From Dimorphilus gyrociliatus (lineage: Eukaryota; Annelida; Polychaeta; Dinophilidae): a DNA stretch of 64,000 bases. The notes under the pieces were generated by a model. The model was not told where the DNA came from, made no database searches, and saw only the letters and a list, made by a program, of their open reading frames with translations. Every line of letters begins with the position of its first letter. Position 1 is the stretch's first letter. Location: contig CAJFCJ010000005.1 in NCBI GenBank assembly GCA_904063045.1, positions 1,891,167 to 1,955,166 of the forward strand, given 5' to 3'. The position numbers and the translations under genes were made by a program. This document shows positions 25,379 to 36,589 of the stretch, one piece after another.

Positions 25379-27071
25379 ATGGCATCAGAAAAGGAAGAAA
25401 TATCTTGTCAGGTTGTATCTCATAGTAATAACTGTTTATGAATAAAAGAAGATTTTCGGGAAACTGTATTTTTTTCCCAAAACAGATACCGAAAGGTCGC
25501 GAAGAATCGCTATATAATAACCTCAGAGAGAAATATAATGATGAAGATGAAACTAGGCTTAATATACACTTTGAATATCTTCGAAATAATATGGAGAAGG
25601 GGGTTGACTTAGGCTTTTCTTGGAAGCAGATTGTTTGCATTTGCAATCTGTGTCAGGAGATTTTAGCAGAATGCCTCGGTTAGTCGCCAAGCCCCAAAAA
25701 GAAATATGCATATAGTGAATATATAGAAATATATATAAGGGAAGGGGCAAAAGGGAAAAAAGGGAGTAGTAGAGTTATTATTTTTCAATATCCCTCAGGA
25801 AAAAGTCTTTCCGAATCGTTGAACTTATTCAAGGACAAGCTAAACGACCTAGTCGAATTGGGTATCATCAAGGACGAACAAGCTAGGCAGTTTGGTCAAT
25901 TTTATCTACAAACTTTTTTTACCCACTTCCGCCTATATAGACTAGTTTTTACCAAGGATAGAGAAAATTGGCGGCAATACGTCCAATTATCTGTAGAACA
26001 ACCGCCCAAAATTTCTGACTTGATTACAAGCAAACCATTAGACATTTACGAATATGAAGAGATCATCTCACAGCTAGATGAAAAGGAAGAAGCTAGACAA
26101 AATGAATGTGCAAGACGAATAGTCGATGAGACCCGGGAGGATGAAGAACAGATTAAGGAGGTTTACGCTCAGATCGACGCCGATGACGAGGCTCTTAAGG
26201 AAAAGGAGGTCCAATATCATTTCTCATAAATATTTCCATAAGAACGGATAGGGAATATTACTATTTTCATATATCTTTTACTTATATGCAGAAATTATCA
26301 GCTTTAATAGCAGATGTTGCCAAAGTTCATCTTGAAGCTGTTAATCACAAGATTTCACGCCGAATAGACGAAAGCGTTGCTGTAATCGATTATAAACTTA
26401 AAAAGACGCTGGTACCCAGACCCCAAGCATTAGGTATTACCTAATTTAATAGTTTTTAACTAAAGTAGATCTTAATCACATTTTAACTATTGATCGATAT
26501 ATAAACTTAAAAGTATTATTACAAAACGAAATCATTCGTATAAGAAAAAAAGCATATTACTGAAATGTTATAAAAATGAAAAGTGATAGAGGAAGACGAG
26601 GACAGCGATGAGAGCGACGTATCGAGTTTGCCTAGTCTACCCAAACTCAATAAAACTCGAAAGAATTCAATTTCTTCGGTCAAATCCAGCAAACTAGTTA
26701 GCTCAACGCCGACAAGATCAGTCAGTAAACTCGGCAAATCCGGTAAAGAAAGCAACACGAAAAAAATACACTGAGTTAATAAAATAGGATAGAATCACGA
26801 GAAAAAATTCAGTTTGCATGCCTATTGTCACTTATATGATAGAATATTTCCCCATATAGAAATGTTACAATGTACTGATTGTGAAATAGATTATTAGTAG
26901 AAAAAATGATAGGTTAATTGTTAACGTGTTTATTTTGAAACAGGGCCTCCACCAAGATTCGATCTTAGCAGTGCTGTTGACAAGAATAGACTAGCCAAAC
27001 CATTAGTGGACAATAGACCAAAGAGTAAACTCTCGTCAAGAGCTACTTCCAGGGCTAGTAAACGTAAATAA
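25379..27071 (+). CDS. C8orf74: C8orf74 homologue
   Basis: Exons 25379-25411, 25486-25678, 25799-26208, 26292-26433 and 26944-27071 give 301 residues, close to the human protein. The alignment from memory is good: FSWKQIVCICNLCQEILAE and FFTHFRLYRLVFTKDRE correspond to conserved segments. The helix LIADVAKVHLEAVNHK is followed by the conserved LDLKLQKK-like segment (IDYKLKKTLVPRP) and PPP before a basic tail (RATSRASKRK). The middle is a glutamate-rich coiled coil. The function is unknown; the human gene is testis-biased, which is established knowledge. The donor at 26209 (GAG|GTCCAA) is weak. An alternative last exon lies at 26584-26774. A CACGTG E-box sits at 25352-25357, just upstream of the start. 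Confidence 0.8.
26584..26774 (+). CDS. Alternative last exon of the C8orf74 homologue
   Basis: Joined in phase 1 to the exon ending at 26433, this segment reads V-IEEDEDSDESDVSSLPSLP, then a serine/lysine-rich basic tail, with TGA at 26772-26774. AATAAA follows within a few bases (about 26780). It would replace the normal last exon at 26944. The acceptor is poor (no pyrimidine tract), but the sequence composition is clearly coding-like and quite unlike an intron here. Confidence 0.45.
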
Positions 27072-27164
27072 TGTGTATTTTTAATAAACACGAATCGCAT
27101 AGTTTAACGAAATAGTTTACTAACACTATCTTCGAAACTCATTAACCTCAATTAAAGTAACGAT

Positions 27165-29233
27165 TTACATAGACGCAACCAAATTATCCATTTTCGCTGA
27201 CAAATCATTACGCTTGTTAGCGGCGGCTTGCTCCAATTCCAAATAATGTTGCTTTTGTAATTTGCCAGCGACTAATTTCTCAGCATGCGTCACTGAGGCA
27301 AGAACTTGTTCTCGAAGTTCTTTATCCAATTTTTGCAAATCGGCAACCTTGTCGGCCTCTTCAGACTGTTCTGCTTTTAGCTTTTGAGCAATAGAGTCAA
27401 TTTGCCCAGTCAACTGCTTGTAGTCGGCGTCATTCTTCTTTCTAGCAGATGTGAAAGCATTACTGTCTTTAGACGATTTGAATTTATTAATGGCATCTTC
27501 ATAGGATTGGACGAGAGCAGATCTTCTATCATGGGCGGCTTGTAGTTGTTCTATCAAACTACTGACTCGGAGACGACTTTCTTCAGCTTCGTCTTTGGTT
27601 ATTGAAAAATCAAGCCTCATGTAAATGATAACCGACAAGAAAAGTAGATAAAGAAATCCAACAACGAGTAAAGGTTCTTGTAGCATAAAGAATCGACGGT
27701 AAGTGTAGTAAACCTGGAGAAAAGAGATCATACCAAATTATTTTCTACTTTTAATAAAAAATTATTTATTATCTTTTACCTCAAAATCTTGAATATGGTT
27801 TTCAACCAAATTTTCCTTACTCAAAACAACAACTGGTCTTCCAACAGTATCCAAATAAGTATAAATACGTTCATCTCCTTCCCTCTTAACTGGGTATGGA
27901 GTTTTCAATTTAATATCAGAAGCACCTTCCGGTAAAACAACTTTGACTCTTGCCTGCTCGACGATTTGATCATCGAAGATATGATCAACGAAGCGTAGCT
28001 TTAGGACAAATCGATCGCCTGTCAAAATATAATCAGTGTATAACCCCGTTGGAAGATTTGATGCATATAGCAGTTCGCAAAACTTCGGTAAAAAAGTTAA
28101 CTATTATTTAAGAAGACTGAGTGACAAAAGCCACATTAGTAACTTTGTCAAAGAACCTTCTATATTTTTTTACCAAAATTTAAATATTTAGTGATATACT
28201 AACCGGAATGATATAAGTATTGGTATGATGGGACGTTGTAACCTAAAACGTAATGGGTTTTCCAACCTCCAAAGAGAGGAAATCGTGGGCGGAGTTCCAA
28301 TTCCATGGCATCGTCCAAGTCCTTCAAGTTGCTTGTAGAAATATTTCCAATTTCATCCCGATAATAAACATCTCGGGCTGCGGCTGGCAATAATGTCTTG
28401 AAGCTCTTGATGCTTGCTCCCTGATCCCTACTATGTTGGTAATCGTATCTTGAGAAAGAACCCTTTAAAACTGCTCCCGCATGGCGGATATCAATTGATT
28501 CCTCGATAGCAATATTTCCCCAGTGTGAAACTTCTATCAATCTCTCCAAATTGGAAACTGTAAGGAAGGGGCTGTGGTTTTCGAAATGGAGGTCTAAAGC
28601 GGCTTCGGTGAAAGGCTCTCTTTCTTCATATGGACCATAAGTAACAACAGCTTCCTTCTGTTCTACTGGCTTTGGTGATTTAGAATGACTGACTATGTTT
28701 GAAGAGGCACATTTGACAGTAGTGGTTTGCTTGGAGATTTTGTAAGGAGAATATTGATAAACATTGCCTTCAAATTTCACCAATTGCTTTTCGGTTTGAG
28801 AAATTTCAGATGGGTAGGGTTTCAGGGAGTCAACCAAAAAAATTTCAACTTCAACCACGGCATTCTTTCCGGGGATTAGCTTTTTCTTAAGATCAATTCT
28901 GTAAAATAATTTACCACTTTGGCCGGTAACTTTTACCGGTGTTGCTACCAATCTCTCATCATCCTCGTCTTTTTTCTTGAAGACAGCACCTACGTATTGT
29001 ACATGCTTCCTGTAATAGCCTTCTATAGCGTAATGGAATGATTGGACTCCAGATGCGCTTGTTGTTTCCAAGGTAAGAAGGCTGATCACTTTCGGAATAT
29101 GAGTTTTTAAATTGATCGTTCTTTCAACATTTGTTATTGTTATTTCTTTGCTGATTGATTCCTGAGCGGCAGATACCAATACAAGAGATAGAGCTAGCAA
29201 ACTAAATAGTAATTTGCATTGCTTATCCATCAT
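27165..29233 (-). CDS. RPN1: Ribophorin I, oligosaccharyltransferase subunit
   Basis: Exons, right to left: 28204-29233, 27780-28018 and 27165-27713, total 605 residues against 607 in human. The N-terminus MMDKQCKLLFSLLALSLVLV is a signal peptide. The luminal domain carries the conserved FGGWKTHYVLGYNVPSYQYL and LRFVDHIFDDQIVEQARVKV. A single membrane helix follows LQEPLLVVG (VGFLYLLFLSVIIYMRLDFS), and then comes the cytosolic SITKDEAEESRLRV coiled-coil tail. Ribophorin I is a non-catalytic ER subunit that holds substrates near the STT3 catalytic subunit during N-glycosylation. Start codons of this gene and TBC1D22 are 353 bases apart, head-to-head. Confidence 0.97.
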
Positions 29234-29586
29234 GTTTTTTAGCAGATTTTTCTAGATTTATTTTGTTGGATACTGTTTGTAGACAAAACGCCGGCTGGTG
29301 ACGTAGCGTGAGCTGGCGGGAAGTACGTCATGAAGTTCTATGCTAATTACATATTAATTTTAAAAAATATTTTTAAAAATAAACTACCTTTAAAAACATT
29401 CGTAGAAATTGAAAATCTTTACATTTTACTAAAATGTTTTTACGACAAAAACATGCGCATGCGCAGAGCAGTATATCCGAAATAAGTCGAGATTGGAATT
29501 CTGTTCTTCCACGTCAAATTTAATAAGAACTCTTAGATATAACTATTTCTTCAATGGTAATTACAATCAAACGCATCTGAAACTTT
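29234..29586. promoter_or_regulatory. Bidirectional promoter of RPN1 and TBC1D22
   Basis: A 353-base spacer separates two divergent start codons. It contains a perfect 12-base palindromic NRF1 site, TGCGCATGCGCA, at 29454-29465, and CRE/ATF-like TGACGTAG and TACGTCAT near 29299 and 29325, close to RPN1. Neither side shows a TATA box, in keeping with housekeeping promoters. CRE-like elements beside an ER-glycosylation gene fit ER-stress control, but that is inference. Confidence 0.6.
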
Positions 29587-31091
29587 ATGACATCAGATTT
29601 GTCGAGTGCCGACTTGTCGAAAGCTTCTTTCTGGAAATCAACGACTGCTAAAGTTCCTGGAAGGTACATATTTCACATCATCCCTAGTTTCTCACTAAAT
29701 CAAATTGCCTCTGCAGAATGGAACCCATAAAACCAGTTTTCGGTGCTAAACATCCGCCTTGGGGGGCAAAAAAGCCAGTTAGCATACCGAGTACTCCTAG
29801 CAGAAAAGGAACTAAAAAGAGAAACGATTCCCGGCACTCATCAGATGATTCTTTTGAAAATTATGAACTAAAAACAAACGATGCTTGGGATATGAACGAA
29901 GATGATTTGATGCTCAACTTGAATATGAAAGATGTAAAAGAAACGGCAGATAAAGTCCTTTATAACCATTCAAAAGAGTCTAAATCACAAATAGCCTCAA
30001 ATAGGCATCAGACCGGTCCAGGTTTAGGAAAACGTTTAGAATCACCTAATGTACAACAAGTTACCAGAACAACTCCACGAAATGATGAACGGCAATGGCA
30101 GCGATTAGATAAATTCGAAAGGCTAATATGTGCAGCTAATGTCGATTTAGAAAAATTGAGAGAAGAATCTTGGCAAGGTGTACCTCCTGAATATAGGTCA
30201 ATCGTTTGGAAGATATTGTGCGGGTATTTACCTCCAGCTTTGGATAGAAGAAATGCTACTCTAAAAAGAAAACGTCAGGAATATTATACCACTATAGAAC
30301 ATTACTATAAACAACGTCTTCAATCAGAGCATCAAGATACTTTTAGACAAATCCACATTGACATTCCCCGAATGAGCCCACTCATACCTATTTTTCAGCA
30401 AAAAGATGTTCAAGAAGTGTTCGAGAGAATTTTATTTATTTGGGCAATTCGGAATCCCGCTAGTGGCTATGTTCAAGGAATTAATGACCTCTTAATCCCT
30501 TATTTTATCGTATTTGCTAGTGACCATATAAAAGAGACCGTTGACATATCTACGTGCACTATTTCTGAACATTTAAATTCAAAGCAGTTTGATGAAGTGG
30601 AGGCAGATAGTTATTGGTGTTTCAAAACTCTCCTAGATGGAATTCAAGACAACTATACGTTTGCCCAACCAGGAATACAGAATAAAGTTACCTGCTTAAA
30701 GAACTTAATTAGCAGAGTTGACGATAAACTGCATGAACACTTAGAGAAAGAGAATGTAGATTTTCTTCAATTTAGTTTTAGATGGATGAATAATTTGTTA
30801 ATACGAGAAGTGCCGATTTCCTGTTGCTTACGGATATGGGATACGTATTTAGCCGAGTCAAACGGCTTCGCCAATTTTCATGTTTATGTTTGTGCCGCTC
30901 TCTTACTACGTTTTAGCTCGGATTTAAAAAGGGAAAAGGATTTTCAGGGAATTTTACTCTTCCTCCAAAATTTACCAACTCGTCAGTGGACAAATGACCA
31001 AATTAAAGAACTTCTAGCTCGAGCTTATAGCTTACAGTATACCTTCAATGATGCTCCGAAGCATTTGATAGCCAGTACAAAAAACAATTAA
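29587..31091 (+). CDS. TBC1D22: TBC1 domain family member 22, Rab GTPase-activating protein
   Basis: Two exons, 29587-29663 and 29717-31091, give 483 residues. The N-terminus FWKSTTAKVPGR|MEPIKPVFGAKHPP matches the TBC1D22A/B signature (FWK..AKLPG..QPVYGAQHPP). The TBC domain runs from about residue 165 to 440. It has both catalytic fingers: arginine in IHIDIPRMSP (IxxDxxR) and glutamine in YVQGINDLL. WQGVPPEYRSIVWKILCGYL precedes them. TBC1D22 proteins act at the Golgi and bind ACBD3 and 14-3-3; Rab33 has been suggested as a substrate. Almost the entire coding sequence sits in one intronless 1.4 kb exon. Confidence 0.93.
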
Positions 31092-31446
31092 ACTAAACAA
31101 GTCGTTTAGCTACGACTTCGCGAATTAGTAAATATCTAACGATAAAAATTGTTTGTACGGTAAAGTCATAATTTAAAAAATCAGAAATAAAAATCACCAA
31201 ATGATATAAAATGATTATGAATAGTCGTAAAAAAGATAGGCTTAATCGGTTGCGATCAGGCGCCAGTCGTCGGTTGCTTAGTAAACGCGTCAATATGGCG
31301 AATTTCGATTGGTAACGCTAGAAATTGTTAAAATGTGACGAGAATAGTAATTTAGGATAAATAGGGCCTTCCCTTACAAATTAAGTGCCAATTATTTCTT
31401 GTAATTTTTCTAACGGATAGGTGCTCTAATAAAAGAAAAGACGATA
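31092..31446. promoter_or_regulatory. Spacer and probable promoter of the C3orf20-like gene
   Basis: This is the 355-base intergenic stretch between TBC1D22 and the next plus-strand gene. It contains CpG-bearing sequence at 31255-31315 with GGTTGCTTAGTAAACGC and ATATGGCGAATTTCG. The first loosely resembles an RFX X-box (ciliary promoters) but mismatches the consensus, so it is only suggestive. Confidence 0.35.
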
Positions 31447-34400
31447 ATGTCGTGTGGAGAGGACATTGAAGCTCGTCCAGGAACTTTCTTTTTTTCTCAA
31501 AGGTATGCCAAATCATCTGCCGCTGAAATTACGAAACGGAAGCGAATTCCCGTTGAAGAGCTACCGGGTGAACTGCGTTTTTCCAATCTAAATCCTCGTT
31601 TAGCGGCCTATTTATCGCACAAAGAGGCGAATTTATCTGCTGAAGATGCTGAGAAAGTGGGCGATATAAATCTCGTCGTTAATCAATTGAGGCATCAGCT
31701 AGATTCGACTTTGACGAACGACGAAGATTCTCAAAGATTCTTAATGAATGAAGCTATCATTCAAGCTCCCTCCATTCTAGCTCAACTATCTAAGTTATTA
31801 TCAGCAATACGAGCTCCCATAAAGGTTCCAAAGGGTTTAGAATATCAGCTAGAAAGTGGATATGATGAATTAACTGTCGTTGTTCATTTCGTCAAAAGAG
31901 AATGGCAATTGACCGAAAATAGAGAAAAATGGGCTAAGGATCATCCAAATTTTGCGCCAACTCAGGGTATTAAGATTGATCTTGAAACAGAAACGGATAA
32001 CCCGGCCGCTTCGTCTAAGCTTACTCCTAAATCTACTCCGAGAGAATACAAGCCTTCAAAACCTCAGACTTTAGCTGACATTGCGGAGTCATCTAGTTTG
32101 TCGTCTACAAAGAGTCCAAGGACTAATAATTCTACTTCAAAACGTCACTTAGGTCCCCCCACTGCCGGTAATAGATTTTTATTCTCTTATGCAAATTTCG
32201 TAAAGAGATTGAGCAAATTTCCTTTTCAAAATGTTTAACACTCTTGTTTTTATTTCTTTGTAGGCAGAAGAGTTAAACAAAGGTCTGATTCTGTTAGAAG
32301 TGCCACTAGCAAAACAAACATGTGTGAGTATCTATAATAGGCTTATTTTGATTTATTAAAAGACTATTTCTTGACATAGCAATCGATCAATTGTCAATGA
32401 ACTACGGCTACCGAATACCCACCATGACCTTCTCTTTAGCTAATAAGCATGAGTGTGCTGAGAACGGTTGGGTTCTTGAAGTTACTTCAGAGCCAGGTGA
32501 AGAGGAGAAATACAAAGTTCTACGTTGGGCCATAGAAAAGCTAACATTAGCCGGCCGAAATGCCGAAGAGGAAAAGAAAAAGGAAGTTGTAAAAAAAGGA
32601 CTATTTGAACCTGGTGTTAGATATTTTGAAGAGCCTTCGGCCAAACCAAAAATAAATGAATATTTAACAGAAAACATAAGAAAAGCCCTAAAACTTCCGT
32701 TTTCTGAAATATTACTTTTTTCCTTAAGCCCAAGAATGCCTGCTGCTCCGTTTTCTAGCTCAAAATGTATGTTCTCAACAACTTCTTCAGGGGGAACAAG
32801 TATTTCTTATTACCCATCGGGCAGGGTAGCTGTTCTATGCTCTGAGGCAGATATTGGTTATTATACTATTGCATACGACGATCAGCCAATTAACAGAATG
32901 GTGGCTGTTTTCACACCTTGTGGAAACGGGACTATTTACCATCAAAATGGAGTTGCTCATTTCAATTGCAGTTCTACGGGATATATACTTTCTAATCCAA
33001 GCGGAACAATCGTTAAAAGTTGTAAATGGCCTAGTCATCGACTTCCCGATCCTGTAGTAATAAATCTGAATAGACATTTGACGTTCAAGACTGTTGCAAA
33101 GAGTTCTTCCTATCTTTTATTCACAGCTGGAAGGAACAGCTTAAGGTTTCCTGTATCACCTGTAGATGGCGCTTGTTGTCCTAGGAAGGATCAATTGGGA
33201 AAATTACAAAGCCGAATTCAGTATACATCCTTAACAGCTAAGGAATTAAGTGAAGTAAAGAATACAAAACGACGTAAGAAGTTGGACGATTCACTAAACG
33301 TTAAAAAACGGACAGAAATTGATGAAACTTTAAGAGAACCGCTTCCGGGTGACGAATACTTCGATGAATCGGAGAGGACATTAATTAAACTGCAAAGAAA
33401 GTGTAGGCTTATAGTGGAAGATTGGCTAGATCATTACAGATTAGCTGTAGGTTTGAAATCGGTGGAGCTACGAAAAGTACAGAGTTGGCAAAGACCTCAC
33501 ACTACAGCTTCTATGAAATCATCGCCTGGAGGCGTTCGAGTAGTAATCGAAAGTTCTGCTACCGCCTTACCGGAAGTTGACGAGAAGACTTCCAGAGCTA
33601 CTTCCGCCCCAGCTGGTTAGTATAAATATTAATTTAGGAATAATGTGGTAAATTAAATATTTAGGTCGAAAAAAATATATAACATTTAATTAACAAATCA
33701 GATTCTACCTCCAATTTGTCTAGTAAGTTTTTATTCAGGGGTAAAAAAAATTCTCAAACCATAGACATAATTAACTTAAATAGAAAAGAAGCCATTTTTA
33801 ATTATAATTCTTTAAGTAGATGCCCGATATCTATTCATCTTTTCATCTATTTCTATCTGTTCTGCTTTTACGATCACTTTTCACGCTAGACCCGTCAAAG
33901 GCTACACCCAGATCTCCAATAAAATTTCGCAAAGAAGCTTCGACAGACTATCTACCTGGTAGACGTGCAGCATCCTCAACGCCTATTCGCGCTATGCAAC
34001 GTCCGAAGAGTGAAGTTAGAATGCTATCACCAGGTTTCTGGATGACTTTGCCTGAAGATGACTGGTGTGTTGTGATGTTGTAACAACGTATAGGACAACT
34101 TTTCGTTTTCTTTCTTTCTTTCTATCTTCCACTTCTTTGTATTTGCACAAAACTATAGTTATATTCACTCAATACGCACCATTTTAATTATTGGTGTTTA
34201 CTTGGTTTTTTTTACTATTAATTAACTCCAGTCAATCCTTTAAAGGTTTGATTGAGATACCCCCCGCCGTTTAAGAAGTGATCTAAATTAATATAATCAG
34301 CAGGTTTGGACGCGGGGAGATCACCCTTAAAATCTCCGGAATTCTTCGAGGAGATTACTCTGATTGTGCCTCAATTACACCGTTCCCCACCCCATCATCC

Positions 34401-36589
34401 ACCACCCATTCGTACCTCAAAACCCCCCGATTCTACTCGCTCAGATGAGAATGCAGTTTGGAGGAGATGCCCTACAGTGTTGCGAAATCGTATTCTGGAC
34501 CCAAATTTGCCGCAACTATTTCAATGTCGATGCAAAAGAAATCTGGTTCCACGGCTTACAGACTTAGAATACGACAAATTTATAGCATCGCATACCCCAT
34601 CAGATCAGCTACTAATTGTTTATATTATAAATTCGGATTATCCAGAATCTTCCGGTTCTGCTGAAAAGTTGGAAAAGTATTATATGACACAGCAAAAGGG
34701 TAGAACGTCTCCTTGCACTCAATCTACGATGGATGATTCCCGTATCTTTTTCTATGATGTACGCACAGCAGCTGATTTGACTGACTACAGCCAACCTCTA
34801 CTTGTTAGGCGTCACAACGCATCACCCGGCTTCTTTCTTATGTACATTCGAGGCAGTCTGTTTTTTTGTGATCATGTTTTAGACGGCTACGGATTCGATA
34901 GACGGTATTTGGAGAGACAAGCGGCTCAAGTCCGTAAAAGTGCCAAAGAGAAGGGTCGGTCTCTCCCACACGATTTCCGCTTCTCTCCCCTCCAAGGCCG
35001 ACCTGGCGCCAGAGCGGCCTATGGAGGCCAAATGGCTGGACCGGGGATAGATTATTCCGGCAATCCAGGATTATCTTCCGATTACGCTCTAATGGAATTA
35101 TCGGCCAGCATTAGGGACAAACCGCTTGAATCTCAAATCGGGTAAGTCCTAATCCTCTTTCCTCTTTTATTATCCTATTATTTTTCATGTTCAACCGTAT
35201 TTAATCAAAAAAAAAAAATAATTACTCTATTAAGACTATTCGTTAATTCTTTCCTCAAAAACAGACCTGTAAATTTGTCGAATATATTTACTTCCATATT
35301 CGGTTAGAAACATCAAGGTAAAAAAAAAACATCAACTATAACCTAAAAGGAAAAAGAAACAAATACCTTTAAAAAAAACTGGGGGGAAAAATCGATTCTC
35401 TGATTCTTAATTAATTAAGTTTCATTTCCTAAAACATGGGATAAGAAGAGTAAACGACTCTTTTTTTATTTATATTTTTGCTTCATTTTTTTCTGATTTG
35501 ACTAATATAATTTTTATCTATCTTTTTTTCTTTAAAAAAAAACTATAGACTTTTTAAATTATTATTTTAGAAACACTTTTTTTTAATTCATTTTTTTTTT
35601 TCATACCAATTTTTTTTCTTTTTTTTTTTCAAATATTACGGTAACAGAACTTTATTGCCGTTTTTGGGTAAGCCGAAATTAAAGGAGAAACGTTCTTCGA
35701 AGGATATTCTACAACTTCGTCGAACGGTAACATCATTTTGTAGAGAGAGAGAGTTGTGCATTTAAATATTTTGTATATGTATATTCTATATATTTATAGT
35801 ATATACTTGCTAAAGAGCTGAAGCTAACCAGTTAGCACAAAAGCTTTATGTATGCACTTTAATTAGGCTTTGCCTTCTGGACTCATCGTCAAATCCCTAT
35901 CTCTTTTAAACATCTTTACTCTTTCCTTCTCATACTAAAATGTTTCGCTTTTTGATACTAAACGTAAAAGTAAACGCCTTTTTTTTCACAACAAACCAAA
36001 TTGAACTTATATTTTTTCCTCTCCATTGTTATAATAATTTATGTTAATATTAATACGAAATATTGCGTAATAGCATAATAATAATATTTGGTCAACATTT
36101 CCTACAGCAAACCGCTTTACCGGCCTTGTCCTCTTCAACTGTCACTTAAAATGGACATCAAAAGAATTGGTTTCGAAAATAAAATATTTGTAATCTCTGT
36201 CGAACATAAAACACGTTTAAAATATAATTATTAAATAATGATAATGATAATAATAATGATAATAATAGCAATAATAATAATATATAATGTAAAAAGCCGA
36301 AACGTTTGTTTTGTTTTTTTCTTTTTTCATTTCTTATACACGAAGTACACGACTACGTTAAAAGGCCCAATTTGCAAATGTAAAAGCGCCAGTTCTTTCT
36401 CTCGTTCCCTCACACAGAAAATTGCAGGTATATTGTAAATTTATACTTCTCTTTTTTTTTAAGTATTGTTAACACATATAGATCATTTTGTTATGTATAG
36501 GTCTAGAGATGTCTGCAGGAGAGCAGCAGTTTGAGCATATGATCAAGCAGGACCGCTCTCTGGATCGGGCTGAGGAGCTATGCCGCTAA
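31447..36589 (+). CDS. C3orf20/FAM194-domain protein
   Basis: Exons 31447-32167, 32268-32321, 32380-33615, 33702-33722 (21-base microexon), 33890-34066, about 34304-35141, 35648-35726, 36346-36427 and 36501-36589 give roughly 1,098 residues. The 34066/34304 join is the least certain, because a better-looking donor two bases earlier is out of phase. The core is a FAM194-type region (FSTTSSGGTSISYYPSGRVA, then GNGTIYHQNGVAHFNCSSTG), shared by C3orf20, ERICH6 and ERICH6B. The second conserved block (FQCRCKRNLVPRLTDLEYDK, then LLIVYIINSDYP) fits the C-terminal half of C3orf20. A serine/proline-rich linker joins them. The function is unknown; relatives are testis- and cilia-biased. The last coding exon overlaps DGK-theta coding sequence on the other strand. 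Confidence 0.7.
33702..33722 (+). CDS. 21-base microexon of the C3orf20-like gene
   Basis: AACAAATCAG|, seven codons' worth of sequence, then |GTAAGT. Included, it inserts DSTSNLS plus a changed joining residue; skipped, the flanking exons still join in frame (phase 1 to phase 1). It should therefore behave as a cassette microexon. Confidence 0.55.
35142..35647 (+). other. AT-rich intron of the C3orf20-like gene
   Basis: A strong GTAAGT donor at 35142 and an acceptor ending GTAACAG at 35647. It contains long A and T runs (35200-35640) and no open frame of interest. Confidence 0.6.

Noticed and set aside
31272-31286. RFX X-box-like GTTGCTTAGTAAAC before the C3orf20-like gene
   Set aside because: It mismatches the X-box consensus in the right half-site, so ciliary regulation is not claimed.
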